NCBI GenBank assembly: GCA_040779335.1
Contig: JBFONV010000008.1
Span: forward strand, 113,675-177,674
DNA: 64,000 nt
Source: JBFONV01 sp040779335
GTDB taxonomy: Bacteria > Pseudomonadota > Gammaproteobacteria > Enterobacterales > Alteromonadaceae
Direction of reading: 5' to 3'
Numbering within the stretch: the stretch's first letter is position 1; the number at the start of each line of letters is the position of its first letter. The notes beneath the pieces are model-generated. The model did no database searches and was not told the origin of the DNA. It saw nothing but the letters and a program-made list of their open reading frames with translations. Below, one piece after another: positions 8,377 to 17,165 of the stretch. The position numbers were made by a program, and so were the translations under genes.

Positions 8377-8514
8377 TAGAATGAAAAGCTGACCTAATGG
8401 TCAAATATTTTTAAACGATTTAGGCTTATTACGAGCTTTTAACTAAACTGATTTATTCAATGAAGTCACTTTTGTTAAAAGTTTAATCTAACAATAGGAA
8501 GTAAAGGTCTTATT

Positions 8515-9618
8515 ATGAGTCTTGCTGATCAAGTTTTAGCGGTAAATAACGATTTACCTATACGCACTAACGCCCCTGTTCACAGCGGTAAAGTACGCTC
8601 CGTTTATTGGTTAAATCAAGCCGATAGTAAACGTTTAATCGAAGAAAAAGGTTATGCTGTTCCAATTGATACGCCATTGGCAATCATGGTTATCAGTGAC
8701 CGAATCTCTGCTTTCGACTGCATTTGGCAAGGCGAAGGTGGCATGAAAGGTGTTCCTGGAAAAGGGGCGGCACTTAATGCTATTTCAAACCATTGGTTTA
8801 AGCTTTTTAAAGAAAAGGGCTTAGCTGATAGTCATATTCTAGATATTCCACATCCCTTTGTCTGGATAGTTCAAAAAGCAAAACCTGTCATGATAGAAGC
8901 CATCTGTCGCCAGTACATTACTGGCTCAATGTGGCGCTCTTATGTAAAAGGTGAACGCGAATTTTGTGGTATCGAATTGCCCGAAGGTCTTGAAAAAGAT
9001 AGTAAGTTACCTGAATTATTACAAACGCCGTCTACTAAAGGTATCTTAGAAGGCATTCCTGGGGTTCCTGCTGTAGATGACGTTAATATTACTCGTCAAA
9101 ATATTGTTGATAATTTTGAAGCGTTTAACTTTAAATCTATCGATGATATCGCGTTATATGAAAAATTACTCACCGAAGGCTTTGATGTTATCTCTGATGC
9201 ATTAGCTAAACTTGATCAGATATTTGTTGATACAAAATTTGAATTTGGTTACGTAAAAGATAAAGCTGGTGATGACAAACTCATCTACATGGATGAAGTT
9301 GGTACACCTGATTCTTCGCGTATTTGGGATGGTGAAGAATATAGAAACGGCAAAGTGGTTGAAAATTCGAAAGAAGGTTTTAGGCAGTTATTATTGTCGC
9401 ATTTCCCAGACCCTGATATTTTGCTAAATAAAGATCGTATGACAGAACGCGAAGCGCTGGCTCGTGATAATGAATTACCTGCAGAAGTATTAATGGCGGT
9501 GTCAAAAACCTATATTGATATAGCAGAAAAAATCACGGGTGAAAAAATAATTTTAAGTGAAAATCCAAAAGCTGAAATTGTTGATATATTAAAAAACGAA
9601 TACGGTCTTATTGATTAA
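8515..9618 (+). CDS. purC: SAICAR synthase (long form)
   Basis: Purine biosynthesis: joins CAIR and aspartate with ATP to give SAICAR. 367 residues, longer than the roughly 237-residue E. coli enzyme, as in the long form found in many marine gammaproteobacteria. Family motifs are present: GKVRSVY near residue 25, SDRISAFD near 70, ICRQYITGSMWRSY near 141-154, and the metal/ATP site DTKFEFG followed by DEVGTPDSSRIWD. It has its own terminator and stands alone. I found no convincing PurR box upstream. Its place between rplT and a porin module departs from the usual ribosomal-protein neighbourhood. Confidence 0.97.
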   Translation: MSLADQVLAVNNDLPIRTNAPVHSGKVRSVYWLNQADSKRLIEEKGYAVPIDTPLAIMVISDRISAFDCIWQGEGGMKGVPGKGAALNAISNHWFKLFKEKGLADSHILDIPHPFVWIVQKAKPVMIEAICRQYITGSMWRSYVKGEREFCGIELPEGLEKDSKLPELLQTPSTKGILEGIPGVPAVDDVNITRQNIVDNFEAFNFKSIDDIALYEKLLTEGFDVISDALAKLDQIFVDTKFEFGYVKDKAGDDKLIYMDEVGTPDSSRIWDGEEYRNGKVVENSKEGFRQLLLSHFPDPDILLNKDRMTEREALARDNELPAEVLMAVSKTYIDIAEKITGEKIILSENPKAEIVDILKNEYGLID

Positions 9619-9644
9619 ATATATAGTCATTAATATAACCCTCG

Positions 9645-9680
9645 AAAAGGTGAGCACTAACATGCTCACCTTTTTATTTT
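9645..9680 (+). terminator. rho-independent terminator of purC
   Basis: A 12-bp stem AAAAGGTGAGCA / TGCTCACCTTTT (9645-9656 with 9663-9674), loop CTAACA, then TATTTTAT. Confidence 0.87.
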
Positions 9681-9782
9681 ATCGCTTCGATAGCTATTAA
9701 AATTCATCATAAAAATTAGGTGTTTGCATAAAATTTAAATTGAACTATGTTTATAGCTGTACATAAATTACGGAGCTTTTTT

Positions 9783-10859
9783 ATGAAAAGATGCTTAACC
9801 ATAGTTATTTTGCTAGTTCAGAGTTTCTCTAATATAGCCTTCGCTGATATATCAATATCAGGATTTGCCAGTATTAATGTTGGTAAGGTTTTAAGCGGCA
9901 GTGGTGTGCCTCAATATGATGTGCCGCCAACGTTTTTAGCTGATTATCCGATTGTTTCTACCTATGAAGAAGAGTGGTCTTTTAAACCAGAAAGTCTGTT
10001 TGGTCTTCAGTTTTCAGCAGATCTTTCAGAAGGTTTGTCGGCAACTGCGCAAGTTGTTTCTCGCGGCGCCGATGATTTTGACACTCAGCTAGAGTGGGCT
10101 TATTTTTCTTACGTTATTAATGACAGCTGGACCATTCAAGCAGGCAAAAAAAGGCTTCCTCTGTTTTATTATTCAGATTTCTATGACGTTGGTTTCGCTT
10201 ATGTATGGATGAGGCCACCAGCAGACACATATACGTGGCAAGTCTTTAACTATAATGGCATTAATGCATTATATACGGGAGAAATTGGAGATTGGTCTGT
10301 TACTGGTAATATCTATGCAGGCAGAGAAGATAGTACTGATAACCGTTTGTTAAGTCAGTTTTTCTTTTTAGAGCCGACACGCGAAATTTGGAAAGATATT
10401 TTAGGCGGTGTTGTTAATTTTAGTAATGACTGGCTTGAAGTCCGTTTGACACATATGCGGTATACAAATGAACGTTATCGCAGTGGAGTTCAATCAACTT
10501 GGGATGGAAGTACTGAACGAGATGGCAAGTTTTATGGCATAGCGATGAATGCAGATTTTGGGAAGCTCTTTATATTAACTGAGCTCAATAGATTAAAACT
10601 TGGTGGAAACTTAGATACGGGAATGATATCACTCGGCTATAGAATGGATGATATAACGCCATATGTTGGTTATTCAAAATTTAAAGAAGATACTGATGAC
10701 GGCGAAAATCATAATACTGCCTTTGTTGGTGTCCGCTGGGATTTTCACTCATCTGCAGCATTTAAAGTTCAATATGATGATGTAGAAGATAATTCTTTTG
10801 ATTTAGCCGTTGCCGGTGATAGTAAATCAATCACTCTAGGCGTAGATATTGTCTTTTAG
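9783..10859 (+). CDS. outer-membrane porin, paralogue of the 2604-3788 porin
   Basis: 358 residues from ATG at 9783, with CGGAG 7 bp upstream. An earlier in-frame ATG at 9747 would add twelve residues before the signal peptide and has no ribosome site. Signal peptide about 1-21 (cleavage near AFA-DI). The mature part begins with ISGFASINVG, carries GLSATAQVVSRGADDFD...WAYFSYVIND (matching the other porin) and ends LGVDIVF with a terminal Phe. The fold is a beta barrel by pattern. It is followed at once by a PstS-like gene whose ribosome site overlaps this gene's stop. The substrate is unknown. Confidence 0.83.
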   Translation: MKRCLTIVILLVQSFSNIAFADISISGFASINVGKVLSGSGVPQYDVPPTFLADYPIVSTYEEEWSFKPESLFGLQFSADLSEGLSATAQVVSRGADDFDTQLEWAYFSYVINDSWTIQAGKKRLPLFYYSDFYDVGFAYVWMRPPADTYTWQVFNYNGINALYTGEIGDWSVTGNIYAGREDSTDNRLLSQFFFLEPTREIWKDILGGVVNFSNDWLEVRLTHMRYTNERYRSGVQSTWDGSTERDGKFYGIAMNADFGKLFILTELNRLKLGGNLDTGMISLGYRMDDITPYVGYSKFKEDTDDGENHNTAFVGVRWDFHSSAAFKVQYDDVEDNSFDLAVAGDSKSITLGVDIVF

Positions 10860-10868
10860 GAGTTGTTT

Positions 10869-11279
10869 ATGAAAAGCTTAATATGTATTTGTGCCTTGTT
10901 CTTTGTTTCGCTTCCGGTGTTTGCCGAAATTGCCATTATTGTAAACCAAGCGAATTCAGATGCAGTTGACAAGGTTGCGATAAAGAAAATCTATACGGGC
11001 AAAACTAAATCTTTTCCGTCAGGAGGGAGTGTTGTTGCAATTAATCAAAGCGGTAATAACGAAATTACGGCAGAGTTTAATAAGAAATTATTAAACAAGT
11101 CATCTAGTCAACTCAAAGCGTATTGGTCAAAACAGCTATTCACAGGCAAAGGTACCCCACCGCAAGAGATTGCTAGCGATGCAGAGGTTTTAAAATTGGT
11201 TGCCGCTAACCCCGCATATATTGGATATGTTAACAGCTCTGCCGTAACTGATGACGTAAAAGTAGTTGGGAAGTACTAG
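10869..11279 (+). CDS. small PstS-like periplasmic protein, paralogue of 2183-2593
   Basis: 136 residues from ATG at 10869. AGGAG at 10858-10862 overlaps the porin stop codon, so translation is probably coupled. A TTG two codons earlier is a weaker choice. Signal peptide about 1-19 (cleavage near VFA-EI). Shared with the first copy: KIYTGKTKSFPSG, LLNKSSSQLKAYWSK, LFTGKGTPP and IGYVNSS; roughly half of the residues agree by eye. No transport partners are encoded nearby. Role unknown; possibly a periplasmic anion-binding partner of the porin. Confidence 0.8.
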   Translation: MKSLICICALFFVSLPVFAEIAIIVNQANSDAVDKVAIKKIYTGKTKSFPSGGSVVAINQSGNNEITAEFNKKLLNKSSSQLKAYWSKQLFTGKGTPPQEIASDAEVLKLVAANPAYIGYVNSSAVTDDVKVVGKY

Positions 11280-11316
11280 TGATTTAAGATTTGTAGACTG
11301 TAACTTTTTATATACC

Positions 11317-11343
11317 AAGGCTTCGTTTTAGTGAAGCCTTTAA
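11317..11343 (+). terminator. probable terminator of porin/PstS-like operon 2
   Basis: Stem AAGGCTTC / GAAGCCTT (11317-11324 with 11333-11340) and a short, imperfect T tail. Confidence 0.6.
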
Positions 11344-11401
11344 TACTAACCAATAAGTGATATTTTTATGTCTACGTTTTGTGATTTTTTATACTGAGGT
11401 T

Positions 11402-11653
11402 TTAACGAATCGTTATTTCAGGAGATGTATCTACATCACCTTCGCTGTTAACCGTTGCCGCATTGTTTCCACACAACATTATTGCCATATTGCCTGAGTC
11501 GCTTTTGCGAACAAAAGACAAGTCATAACCAAATTGGGTTAGGCCTGTTGCAGCAAATTTTTGGGTGATAGAAAGTTTATTCCACAGACCTGATTTTCCA
11601 GGATTGTTGTGACGACGTTCTTGAATAACATTTTCTTTAGACATTGCTTCCAT
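11402..11653 (-). CDS. small conserved-looking protein of unknown function
   Basis: 83 residues, no signal peptide or membrane segment, with a basic N-terminal third (ERRHNNPGKSGLWNK) and an acidic C-terminus. I do not recognise the family. ATG at 11653 has AGGAAC about 9 bp upstream; a second in-frame Met is at codon 4. It is a lone minus-strand gene between the porin module and pheS, on a strand opposite to both. Coding is supported by the ribosome site and reasonable residue use only. Confidence 0.55.
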   Translation of the reverse strand: MEAMSKENVIQERRHNNPGKSGLWNKLSITQKFAATGLTQFGYDLSFVRKSDSGNMAIMLCGNNAATVNSEGDVDTSPEITIR

Positions 11654-12018
11654 AATAAACTGTTCCTATAAGTTTAACTGCTTAAGATGCATAATCGCGC
11701 TTATTTCCGTGCGCCTGAGCTTAATTTTAGCGCAAAAAAGTAAAAACAGCTATTATTTCGTTTTACTATGTTTCCATTAGGGATTAATGGCAATTATAGA
11801 GTGACAGATTGCCGTGGAATTATGTTGATTTAGTCCTATCGTCAGCAACTCAAATTTGAACTTTTCACTAGATTTTTAAAAATCCCTTCGTTTTACTTAA
11901 AAACTCTCTATTTATCCTACATTTCACTGGGTTTTTTGTGTAGAATCATTGACCATTTTATTAATCAAAATAAGTCTACCCAAAGGCCAGTTGCTATTAA
12001 TGCACTGTAGAGGACATC
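11654..12018. other. pheST leader / intergenic region
   Basis: 365 bp, AT-rich. It must hold the pheST promoter. A candidate -10 TAGAAT lies at 11941-11946 with a weak -35 (TACATT, 17 bp spacer), followed by about 70 bp of leader. I see no clear pheM-like phenylalanine leader peptide and no attenuator pair as in E. coli. Confidence 0.4.
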
Positions 12019-12999
12019 ATGAACTTAGACGATATTATTTTGCAAGCAGAACAAGCCATTGCTGCTGCAACAGATCCTGCTGAACTTGATCAAGTTCGCG
12101 TTAATTTTTTAGGTAAAAAAGGTTTGTTCACCGAACAAATGAAAGGCTTAAGTCAACTACCTAAAGAAGAAAAGCCCAAAGCGGGTCAGGTTATTAACCT
12201 TGCTAAACAGCAAGTACAGAAATTATTGACAGCGCGAGGTGAATTATTACGTGCTGAAGAAATTAAGAAAAAACTATCTGCAGAATCTATCGATATCACT
12301 TTGCCTGGGCGTGCAAATGGGCTAGGGGGCCTGCACCCTGTTACGAGAACAATTGCTCGTATAGAAAGCTTTTTTGGCGATTTAGGTTTTTCAGTGAAGC
12401 AAGGTCCAGAAGTTGAAGATGATTTTCACAATTTTGACGCCTTAAATATTCCAGAGCACCATCCAGCTCGTCAAGATCACGATACTTTTTATTTTAATCC
12501 TAAGTTAGTGTTGCGCACACAAACATCTGGCGTCCAAATACGCACAATGGAAAAAGAGCAACCTCCTTTACGCATTATTTCCCCAGGTAAAGTGTACCGT
12601 AACGATTATGATCAAACACATACGCCGATGTTTCACCAGGTGGAAGGGCTAATGGTTGATAAAGATGTCAGTTTCACTCATTTAAAAGGCATATTGCATG
12701 ACTTTTTACACCACTTTTTTGAAGAAGACTTAGAAATACGTTTTCGTCCGTCATATTTTCCATTTACTGAACCGTCAGCTGAAGTGGATGTGATGGGAAA
12801 AAATGGCAAATGGCTAGAAGTATTAGGTTGTGGCATGGTGCATCCAAATGTTCTTAAATCAGTAGGAATTGATCCTGAAGTCTATACCGGCTTTGCTTTT
12901 GGCATGGGAGTAGAGCGCCTAACAATGTTACGTTATGGCGTAAATGATTTACGTGCATTCTTTGAAAATGATCTTCGTTTCTTAAAACAATTCAAGTAG
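12019..12999 (+). CDS. pheS: phenylalanyl-tRNA synthetase alpha subunit
   Basis: Catalytic subunit of the (alpha-beta)2 enzyme that charges tRNA-Phe. 326 residues, normal length. An N-terminal coiled coil (about 1-90) is followed by the class II core with HPVTRTI, the motif 2 region (VYRNDYDQTHTPMFHQVEGL), EVLGCGMVHPNVL and motif 3 (GFAFGMGVERLTMLRYG). It is 10 bp before pheT and in one operon with pheT and ihfA. Confidence 0.98.
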   Translation: MNLDDIILQAEQAIAAATDPAELDQVRVNFLGKKGLFTEQMKGLSQLPKEEKPKAGQVINLAKQQVQKLLTARGELLRAEEIKKKLSAESIDITLPGRANGLGGLHPVTRTIARIESFFGDLGFSVKQGPEVEDDFHNFDALNIPEHHPARQDHDTFYFNPKLVLRTQTSGVQIRTMEKEQPPLRIISPGKVYRNDYDQTHTPMFHQVEGLMVDKDVSFTHLKGILHDFLHHFFEEDLEIRFRPSYFPFTEPSAEVDVMGKNGKWLEVLGCGMVHPNVLKSVGIDPEVYTGFAFGMGVERLTMLRYGVNDLRAFFENDLRFLKQFK

Positions 13000-13009
13000 G
13001 ACAGCCACA

Positions 13010-15424
13010 ATGAAATTTAGCGAATCTTGGTTACGTGAGTGGGTAAATCCTGCTATTTCTTCAGATGAATTGTCTCATCAAATTACTATGGCTGGCCTTG
13101 AAGTTGACGGTGTTGAACCTGTTGCGGGTGAATTTAGCGGAGTTATGATTGGTGAAGTGGTCGAATGTGGGCCACATCCAGATGCAGACAAATTACAAGT
13201 GACAAAAATTAATTTAGGACCAAACTTTAACGACGGTGAATCGGTCGATATTGTTTGTGGGGCTAAAAACTGTCGTTTAGGCTTAAAAGTTGCGGTCGCC
13301 ACTGTTGGAGCTGTGCTACCTGGCGATTTTAAAATTAAAAAAGCCAAGTTGCGTGGTGTTCCTTCTAATGGCATGTTGTGTAGTGAATCTGAATTGGGGT
13401 TAGCAGAGACCTCTGACGGTATTATAGAATTAGCTGCTGATGCACCAGTTGGTATGTGTGTACGTGAGTATTTGGACTTAAATGATATCACTATTGACGT
13501 AGATTTAACGGCAAATCGTGGTGATTGTCTTGGATTAAAAGGCCTCGCTCGTGAAGTTGGCGTTTTAAATAGCCTCAGTGTAACAGAGCCTGAAATTACA
13601 GCTATTACTCCAACTATCGATGATCAACGTGACATTATTTTATCAGCACCAAAGGCGTGTCCTCGTTACTTAGGACGTATAATTAAAAATATTGATGTCA
13701 GTGCCAGCACCCCTTTGTGGATGGTGGAAAAATTACGTCGTTGTGGAATTCGCTCTATTGATCCAGTTGTTGATGTTACCAACTATGTTTTGCTTGAACA
13801 GGGCCATCCAATGCATGCCTTTGATTTAGCAAAAATCGACGGTGGTATTGACGTTCGTTATGCCAATGAAGGTGAAAAATTAATATTACTTGATGGTAAC
13901 GAAGTGACATTATCATCACAAACATTAGTGATTGCTGATACTGGTTCTAACGGCACAGGTAAAGCCTTAGCAATGGCGGGTATTTTTGGTGGTCAAGATT
14001 CAGGCGTTAATGAAAACTCAAGTGATATCTTTTTAGAAAGTGCCTTCTTTGCGCCGTTAGCCATTTTAGGTAAAGCACGTCAATATGGATTGCATACTGA
14101 TGCATCACATCGTTACGAGCGCGGTGTCGACCCGCAATTACAGCGTATTGCAATGGATAGAGCAACCCAGTTGTTGTTAGATATCGTTGGTGGTGAAGCT
14201 GGACCAATCGTTGAAGCACTCAGCGAGGAGCACTTACCTGAAGCAAAAAAAATCACATTACGTCGAACTAAGTTAGATGGGCGCGTTGGTCATTTTATTG
14301 CAGATGACAAAGTGAACGAAATTTTTACTCGCTTAGGGTTCGATGTCAGTTTTAGCGATAACGTTTGGACGGTGAATGTTCCAGCATATCGTTTTGATAT
14401 TTCAATTGAAGTAGATTTAATTGAAGAAGTCGCCCGTATTTATGGTTACAACAATATTCCTAATGTCTCGCCGAGCGCAACGCTTGAAATGCGTGAGCAG
14501 CCTGAAAAAATATTGTCTGTAGCGAAACTACGTCATGCTTTGGTTAATCGAGGCTATCAAGAAGCTATAACCTATAGTTTTGTTGATCCTAAGGTACAAT
14601 CTCAATTACACCCAAATCAACCGGTAATGACTTTACCTCATCCCATTTCGTCTGAAATGTCTGAAATGCGTCTGAGCTTATGGACTGGGTTATTACAATC
14701 AGTTGCCTACAATCAAAATAGACAACAACATCGTATCCGTTTATTTGAAACAGGATTACGTTTTGTTCCCGATGAATCTGCTGAAAATGGTGTTCGACAA
14801 GATAATATGATCGCTGGTGTTATTACTGGTCAGCGAAATGAAGAACATTGGAACATGGAAAAGGGCGCAATAGATTTTTATGACATTAAGGGAGATGTAG
14901 AAGCGTTGTTATCGCTTACTGCTAATATGTCAGCTTATGAGTTTGTTAAAGCTGAAATTGACGCATTACATCCAGGTCAAACCGCAGCAATCTATAAAAA
15001 TAAGGCATTAGTGGGCTACGTTGGTACCTTACATCCTGAATTAGAAAGAAAATTAGGATTGAACGGCCGTACATTAGTTTTTGAACTATTATTGTCTGAA
15101 GTACTCAAGCAAAAATTGCCTGTGGCTACTGATATATCTCGCTTTCCTGCCAATAGACGAGACATTGCAGTGATCGTTAAAGAAGAAGTTGATGCAAAAA
15201 AAGTGTTACAACTTATTGAAAAGGTTGGCGGAAATTATTTAGTTGATCTAAACTTGTTCGATGTATATCAAGGCGAAAGCATCGAAGCGGGCTTTAAGAG
15301 TTTAGCGATTGCCATGATATTACAAGATCATAGCAAGACTCTTGAAGAGAAAGACATTAACGAAGTCGTTAATCGCGTGGTCGATACATTAAAAGATGAA
15401 TTAGATGCATCACTGAGGGATTAA
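13010..15424 (+). CDS. pheT: phenylalanyl-tRNA synthetase beta subunit
   Basis: 804 residues, normal length. The order is an N-terminal tRNA-binding (EMAP-like) domain with HPDADKLQV, the B3/B4 editing region (about 210-400, with DPVVDVTNYVLLEQGHPMHAFD), the B5 domain (about 405-475), a catalytic-like core, and the C-terminal FDX-ACB anticodon-binding domain (RFPANRRDIAVIV onward). It makes the heterotetramer with PheS. It ends 3 bp before ihfA, so translation is probably coupled. Confidence 0.98.
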   Translation: MKFSESWLREWVNPAISSDELSHQITMAGLEVDGVEPVAGEFSGVMIGEVVECGPHPDADKLQVTKINLGPNFNDGESVDIVCGAKNCRLGLKVAVATVGAVLPGDFKIKKAKLRGVPSNGMLCSESELGLAETSDGIIELAADAPVGMCVREYLDLNDITIDVDLTANRGDCLGLKGLAREVGVLNSLSVTEPEITAITPTIDDQRDIILSAPKACPRYLGRIIKNIDVSASTPLWMVEKLRRCGIRSIDPVVDVTNYVLLEQGHPMHAFDLAKIDGGIDVRYANEGEKLILLDGNEVTLSSQTLVIADTGSNGTGKALAMAGIFGGQDSGVNENSSDIFLESAFFAPLAILGKARQYGLHTDASHRYERGVDPQLQRIAMDRATQLLLDIVGGEAGPIVEALSEEHLPEAKKITLRRTKLDGRVGHFIADDKVNEIFTRLGFDVSFSDNVWTVNVPAYRFDISIEVDLIEEVARIYGYNNIPNVSPSATLEMREQPEKILSVAKLRHALVNRGYQEAITYSFVDPKVQSQLHPNQPVMTLPHPISSEMSEMRLSLWTGLLQSVAYNQNRQQHRIRLFETGLRFVPDESAENGVRQDNMIAGVITGQRNEEHWNMEKGAIDFYDIKGDVEALLSLTANMSAYEFVKAEIDALHPGQTAAIYKNKALVGYVGTLHPELERKLGLNGRTLVFELLLSEVLKQKLPVATDISRFPANRRDIAVIVKEEVDAKKVLQLIEKVGGNYLVDLNLFDVYQGESIEAGFKSLAIAMILQDHSKTLEEKDINEVVNRVVDTLKDELDASLRD

Positions 15425-15427
15425 GCA

Positions 15428-15718
15428 ATGGCGCTAACTAAAGCAGAAGTAGCAGAACATTTGTACGAAAAAGTTGGGCTGAATAAGCGTGACGCAAAAG
15501 ACATGGTTGAAGTGTTTTTCGAAGAAATACGTGAAACTCTTGAAAGTGGTGAACAGGTTAAGCTTTCAGGTTTTGGTAACTTTGATCTTCGTCAAAAAAG
15601 CGAACGTCCAGGTCGCAACCCAAAAACGGGTGAAGATATTCCAATTTCAGCTCGCAAGGTCGTTACCTTTAGACCGGGTCAAAAACTAAAAAGCCGTGTT
15701 GAAGATGGTAATGGCTAA
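15428..15718 (+). CDS. ihfA: integration host factor alpha subunit
   Basis: 96-residue DNA-bending protein that pairs with IhfB. It shows the HU/IHF fold with the beta-arm signature GFGNFDLRQKSERPGRNPKTG and the C-terminal RKVVTFRPGQKLK. It is the last gene of pheS-pheT-ihfA, the same order as in E. coli, and a terminator follows. Confidence 0.98.
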   Translation: MALTKAEVAEHLYEKVGLNKRDAKDMVEVFFEEIRETLESGEQVKLSGFGNFDLRQKSERPGRNPKTGEDIPISARKVVTFRPGQKLKSRVEDGNG

Positions 15719-15763
15719 TTAATTATTTGTATTAAGTAATACAACTCTGGTACTAAATAAAAT

Positions 15764-15787
15764 AGGTTGCTTTATGCAGCCTTTTTT
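15764..15787 (+). terminator. rho-independent terminator of pheST-ihfA
   Basis: Stem AGGTTGC / GCAGCCT (one GT pair) with loop TTTAT, followed by a run of T. Confidence 0.8.
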
Positions 15788-15805
15788 ATTTGTTTATAAA
15801 GCTTG

Positions 15806-16342
15806 TTATATCACAGGACGATTTTTGTATTTGGGATAATACAGCTGTCTAAAAAGCCATTTAACACCTCTCACTAATAACGCTTGAATGGTAATAATAC
15901 TTATCGCAAATACTAACCCCGTAGCTAAGGCATTAGGTTGCAGGGGAATCGCTAGCTGGAAGTGCTCAATGGTTGCTTTTGCCATGGAAAGATTTATTTC
16001 TTTAACAAAGTAGGTTAAGCGCTGCAGGTAATCCCCATGTTGTAGGTGTTGAATATGCTGTTCATAAACAGTAACTCTTGTCGCTAAGCTTTCAATTAAC
16101 TGACCAGTTTTTTGGATCGCTACATCCGTGTTACTCCCATAACGTTCTATTAATACTGATAAGTTACCGTTAAATTGTATATCAGCAATGTGTTGAAATT
16201 GTTGTAATTGATAATTAGCCTCCGTTAAGTGACCTGAAAGTCGTTGTAAATATTGCTGCATAAATTCAGGCAATTGAACGCCAATGATGAAATTAAAAGT
16301 AAATAGAAAGCGATCAAAAAGATTTAATAGCAGCTTATTCAT
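15806..16342 (-). CDS. DUF2937-type membrane protein
   Basis: 178 residues. An N-terminal hydrophobic segment (about 8-24) carries the GVQLPEFMQQYLQRL motif typical of DUF2937, then comes an amphipathic helical stretch, then a C-terminal membrane helix (about 138-160) and a basic tail. Both ends in the membrane with a helical loop between is the likely arrangement. Function unknown. It converges on ihfA. Confidence 0.65.
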   Translation of the reverse strand: MNKLLLNLFDRFLFTFNFIIGVQLPEFMQQYLQRLSGHLTEANYQLQQFQHIADIQFNGNLSVLIERYGSNTDVAIQKTGQLIESLATRVTVYEQHIQHLQHGDYLQRLTYFVKEINLSMAKATIEHFQLAIPLQPNALATGLVFAISIITIQALLVRGVKWLFRQLYYPKYKNRPVI

Positions 16343-16510
16343 ATTTCAATACTCTTTGGTGTTATTAAATGACAGCTTATTGCATCTAGCACAATTCTCC
16401 AATAGTTCCTTGTTAATCATTCTAATAAATAGAAGTTAATGTCGTATTTAATGATATTTTGTTCTATTAAGTGGGTTGGTAATATATTCCTACTTTCTTG
16501 GGAGGCATAT

Positions 16511-17113
16511 ATGACAAAATTATTAGTGATTAATACGGGATTAAACGGTGAAGATAGTAATTCAAATAAATTTACCGCACTTTATTTACAAGTACGAAAA
16601 TCTTCTGGACTAACCGACGTGATTACCCATAGGGATTTAAACAAACAAGCTATTCCTCATTTGACTGCGGCTGAAATGCAAGCCTGGATGACGCCGCAAG
16701 AGCAACGTTCAGATAAACAGGTTGAACTCGCTAACCTATCAGATGAACTCATTGAAGAGCTATTTGAGCACGATATCGTTGTGATAGGTATGCCTATGTA
16801 TAATATGGGGATCCCCTCAACCTTTAAAACGTATATTGATCGTATTACCCGAGCAGGTAAGACATTCTCGTACACAGAAAATGGTCCTCAAGGATTAGTG
16901 AAAAATAAGCGGGTTATTATTTTGGCTGCAAGGGGGGGAATGTATCAAGGTACGCCACTTGATACACAAACGGACTATATCAAAACTATTTTTGGCTTAA
17001 TGGGTATCACTGAGGTTGATTTTATTTATGCCGAAGGACTAAATATGGGCGAGCAAGTTGCTGAAAATGCATGGCAGCAAGCGAATGAAGAACTTGCTAC
17101 CTCGATTTCATGA
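16511..17113 (+). CDS. azoR: FMN-dependent NADH-azoreductase
   Basis: Flavodoxin-fold quinone/azo reductase of the AzoR family, 200 residues. I chose ATG at 16511 because GGAGG lies 5 bp upstream and the protein then begins MTKLLVINTG, the usual first strand. Motifs: the FMN-phosphate loop (TGLNGEDSNS), MPMYNMGIPSTFKTYIDRI near the flavin, and AARGGMY. It reduces quinones (and azo compounds in vitro) with NADH. It stands alone and converges on rlmI. Confidence 0.9.
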   Translation: MTKLLVINTGLNGEDSNSNKFTALYLQVRKSSGLTDVITHRDLNKQAIPHLTAAEMQAWMTPQEQRSDKQVELANLSDELIEELFEHDIVVIGMPMYNMGIPSTFKTYIDRITRAGKTFSYTENGPQGLVKNKRVIILAARGGMYQGTPLDTQTDYIKTIFGLMGITEVDFIYAEGLNMGEQVAENAWQQANEELATSIS

Positions 17114-17165
17114 ATCAAATCGTAGTGAAAAGCGCTATTGGAAATTGGCGTATTAGCCGATAGCG

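Noticed and set aside
8395..8514. PurR operator upstream of purC
   Set aside because: I looked for an ACGCAAACGTTTGCGT-like palindrome and found none that would stand.
11881..12018. pheM-like leader peptide and attenuator before pheS
   Set aside because: No short Phe-rich ORF with ribosome site and no terminator/antiterminator pair could be seen.
13078..13491. 137-codon frame antisense to pheT
   Set aside because: Serine/threonine/proline-rich shadow frame of a confidently assigned gene, without start signals.
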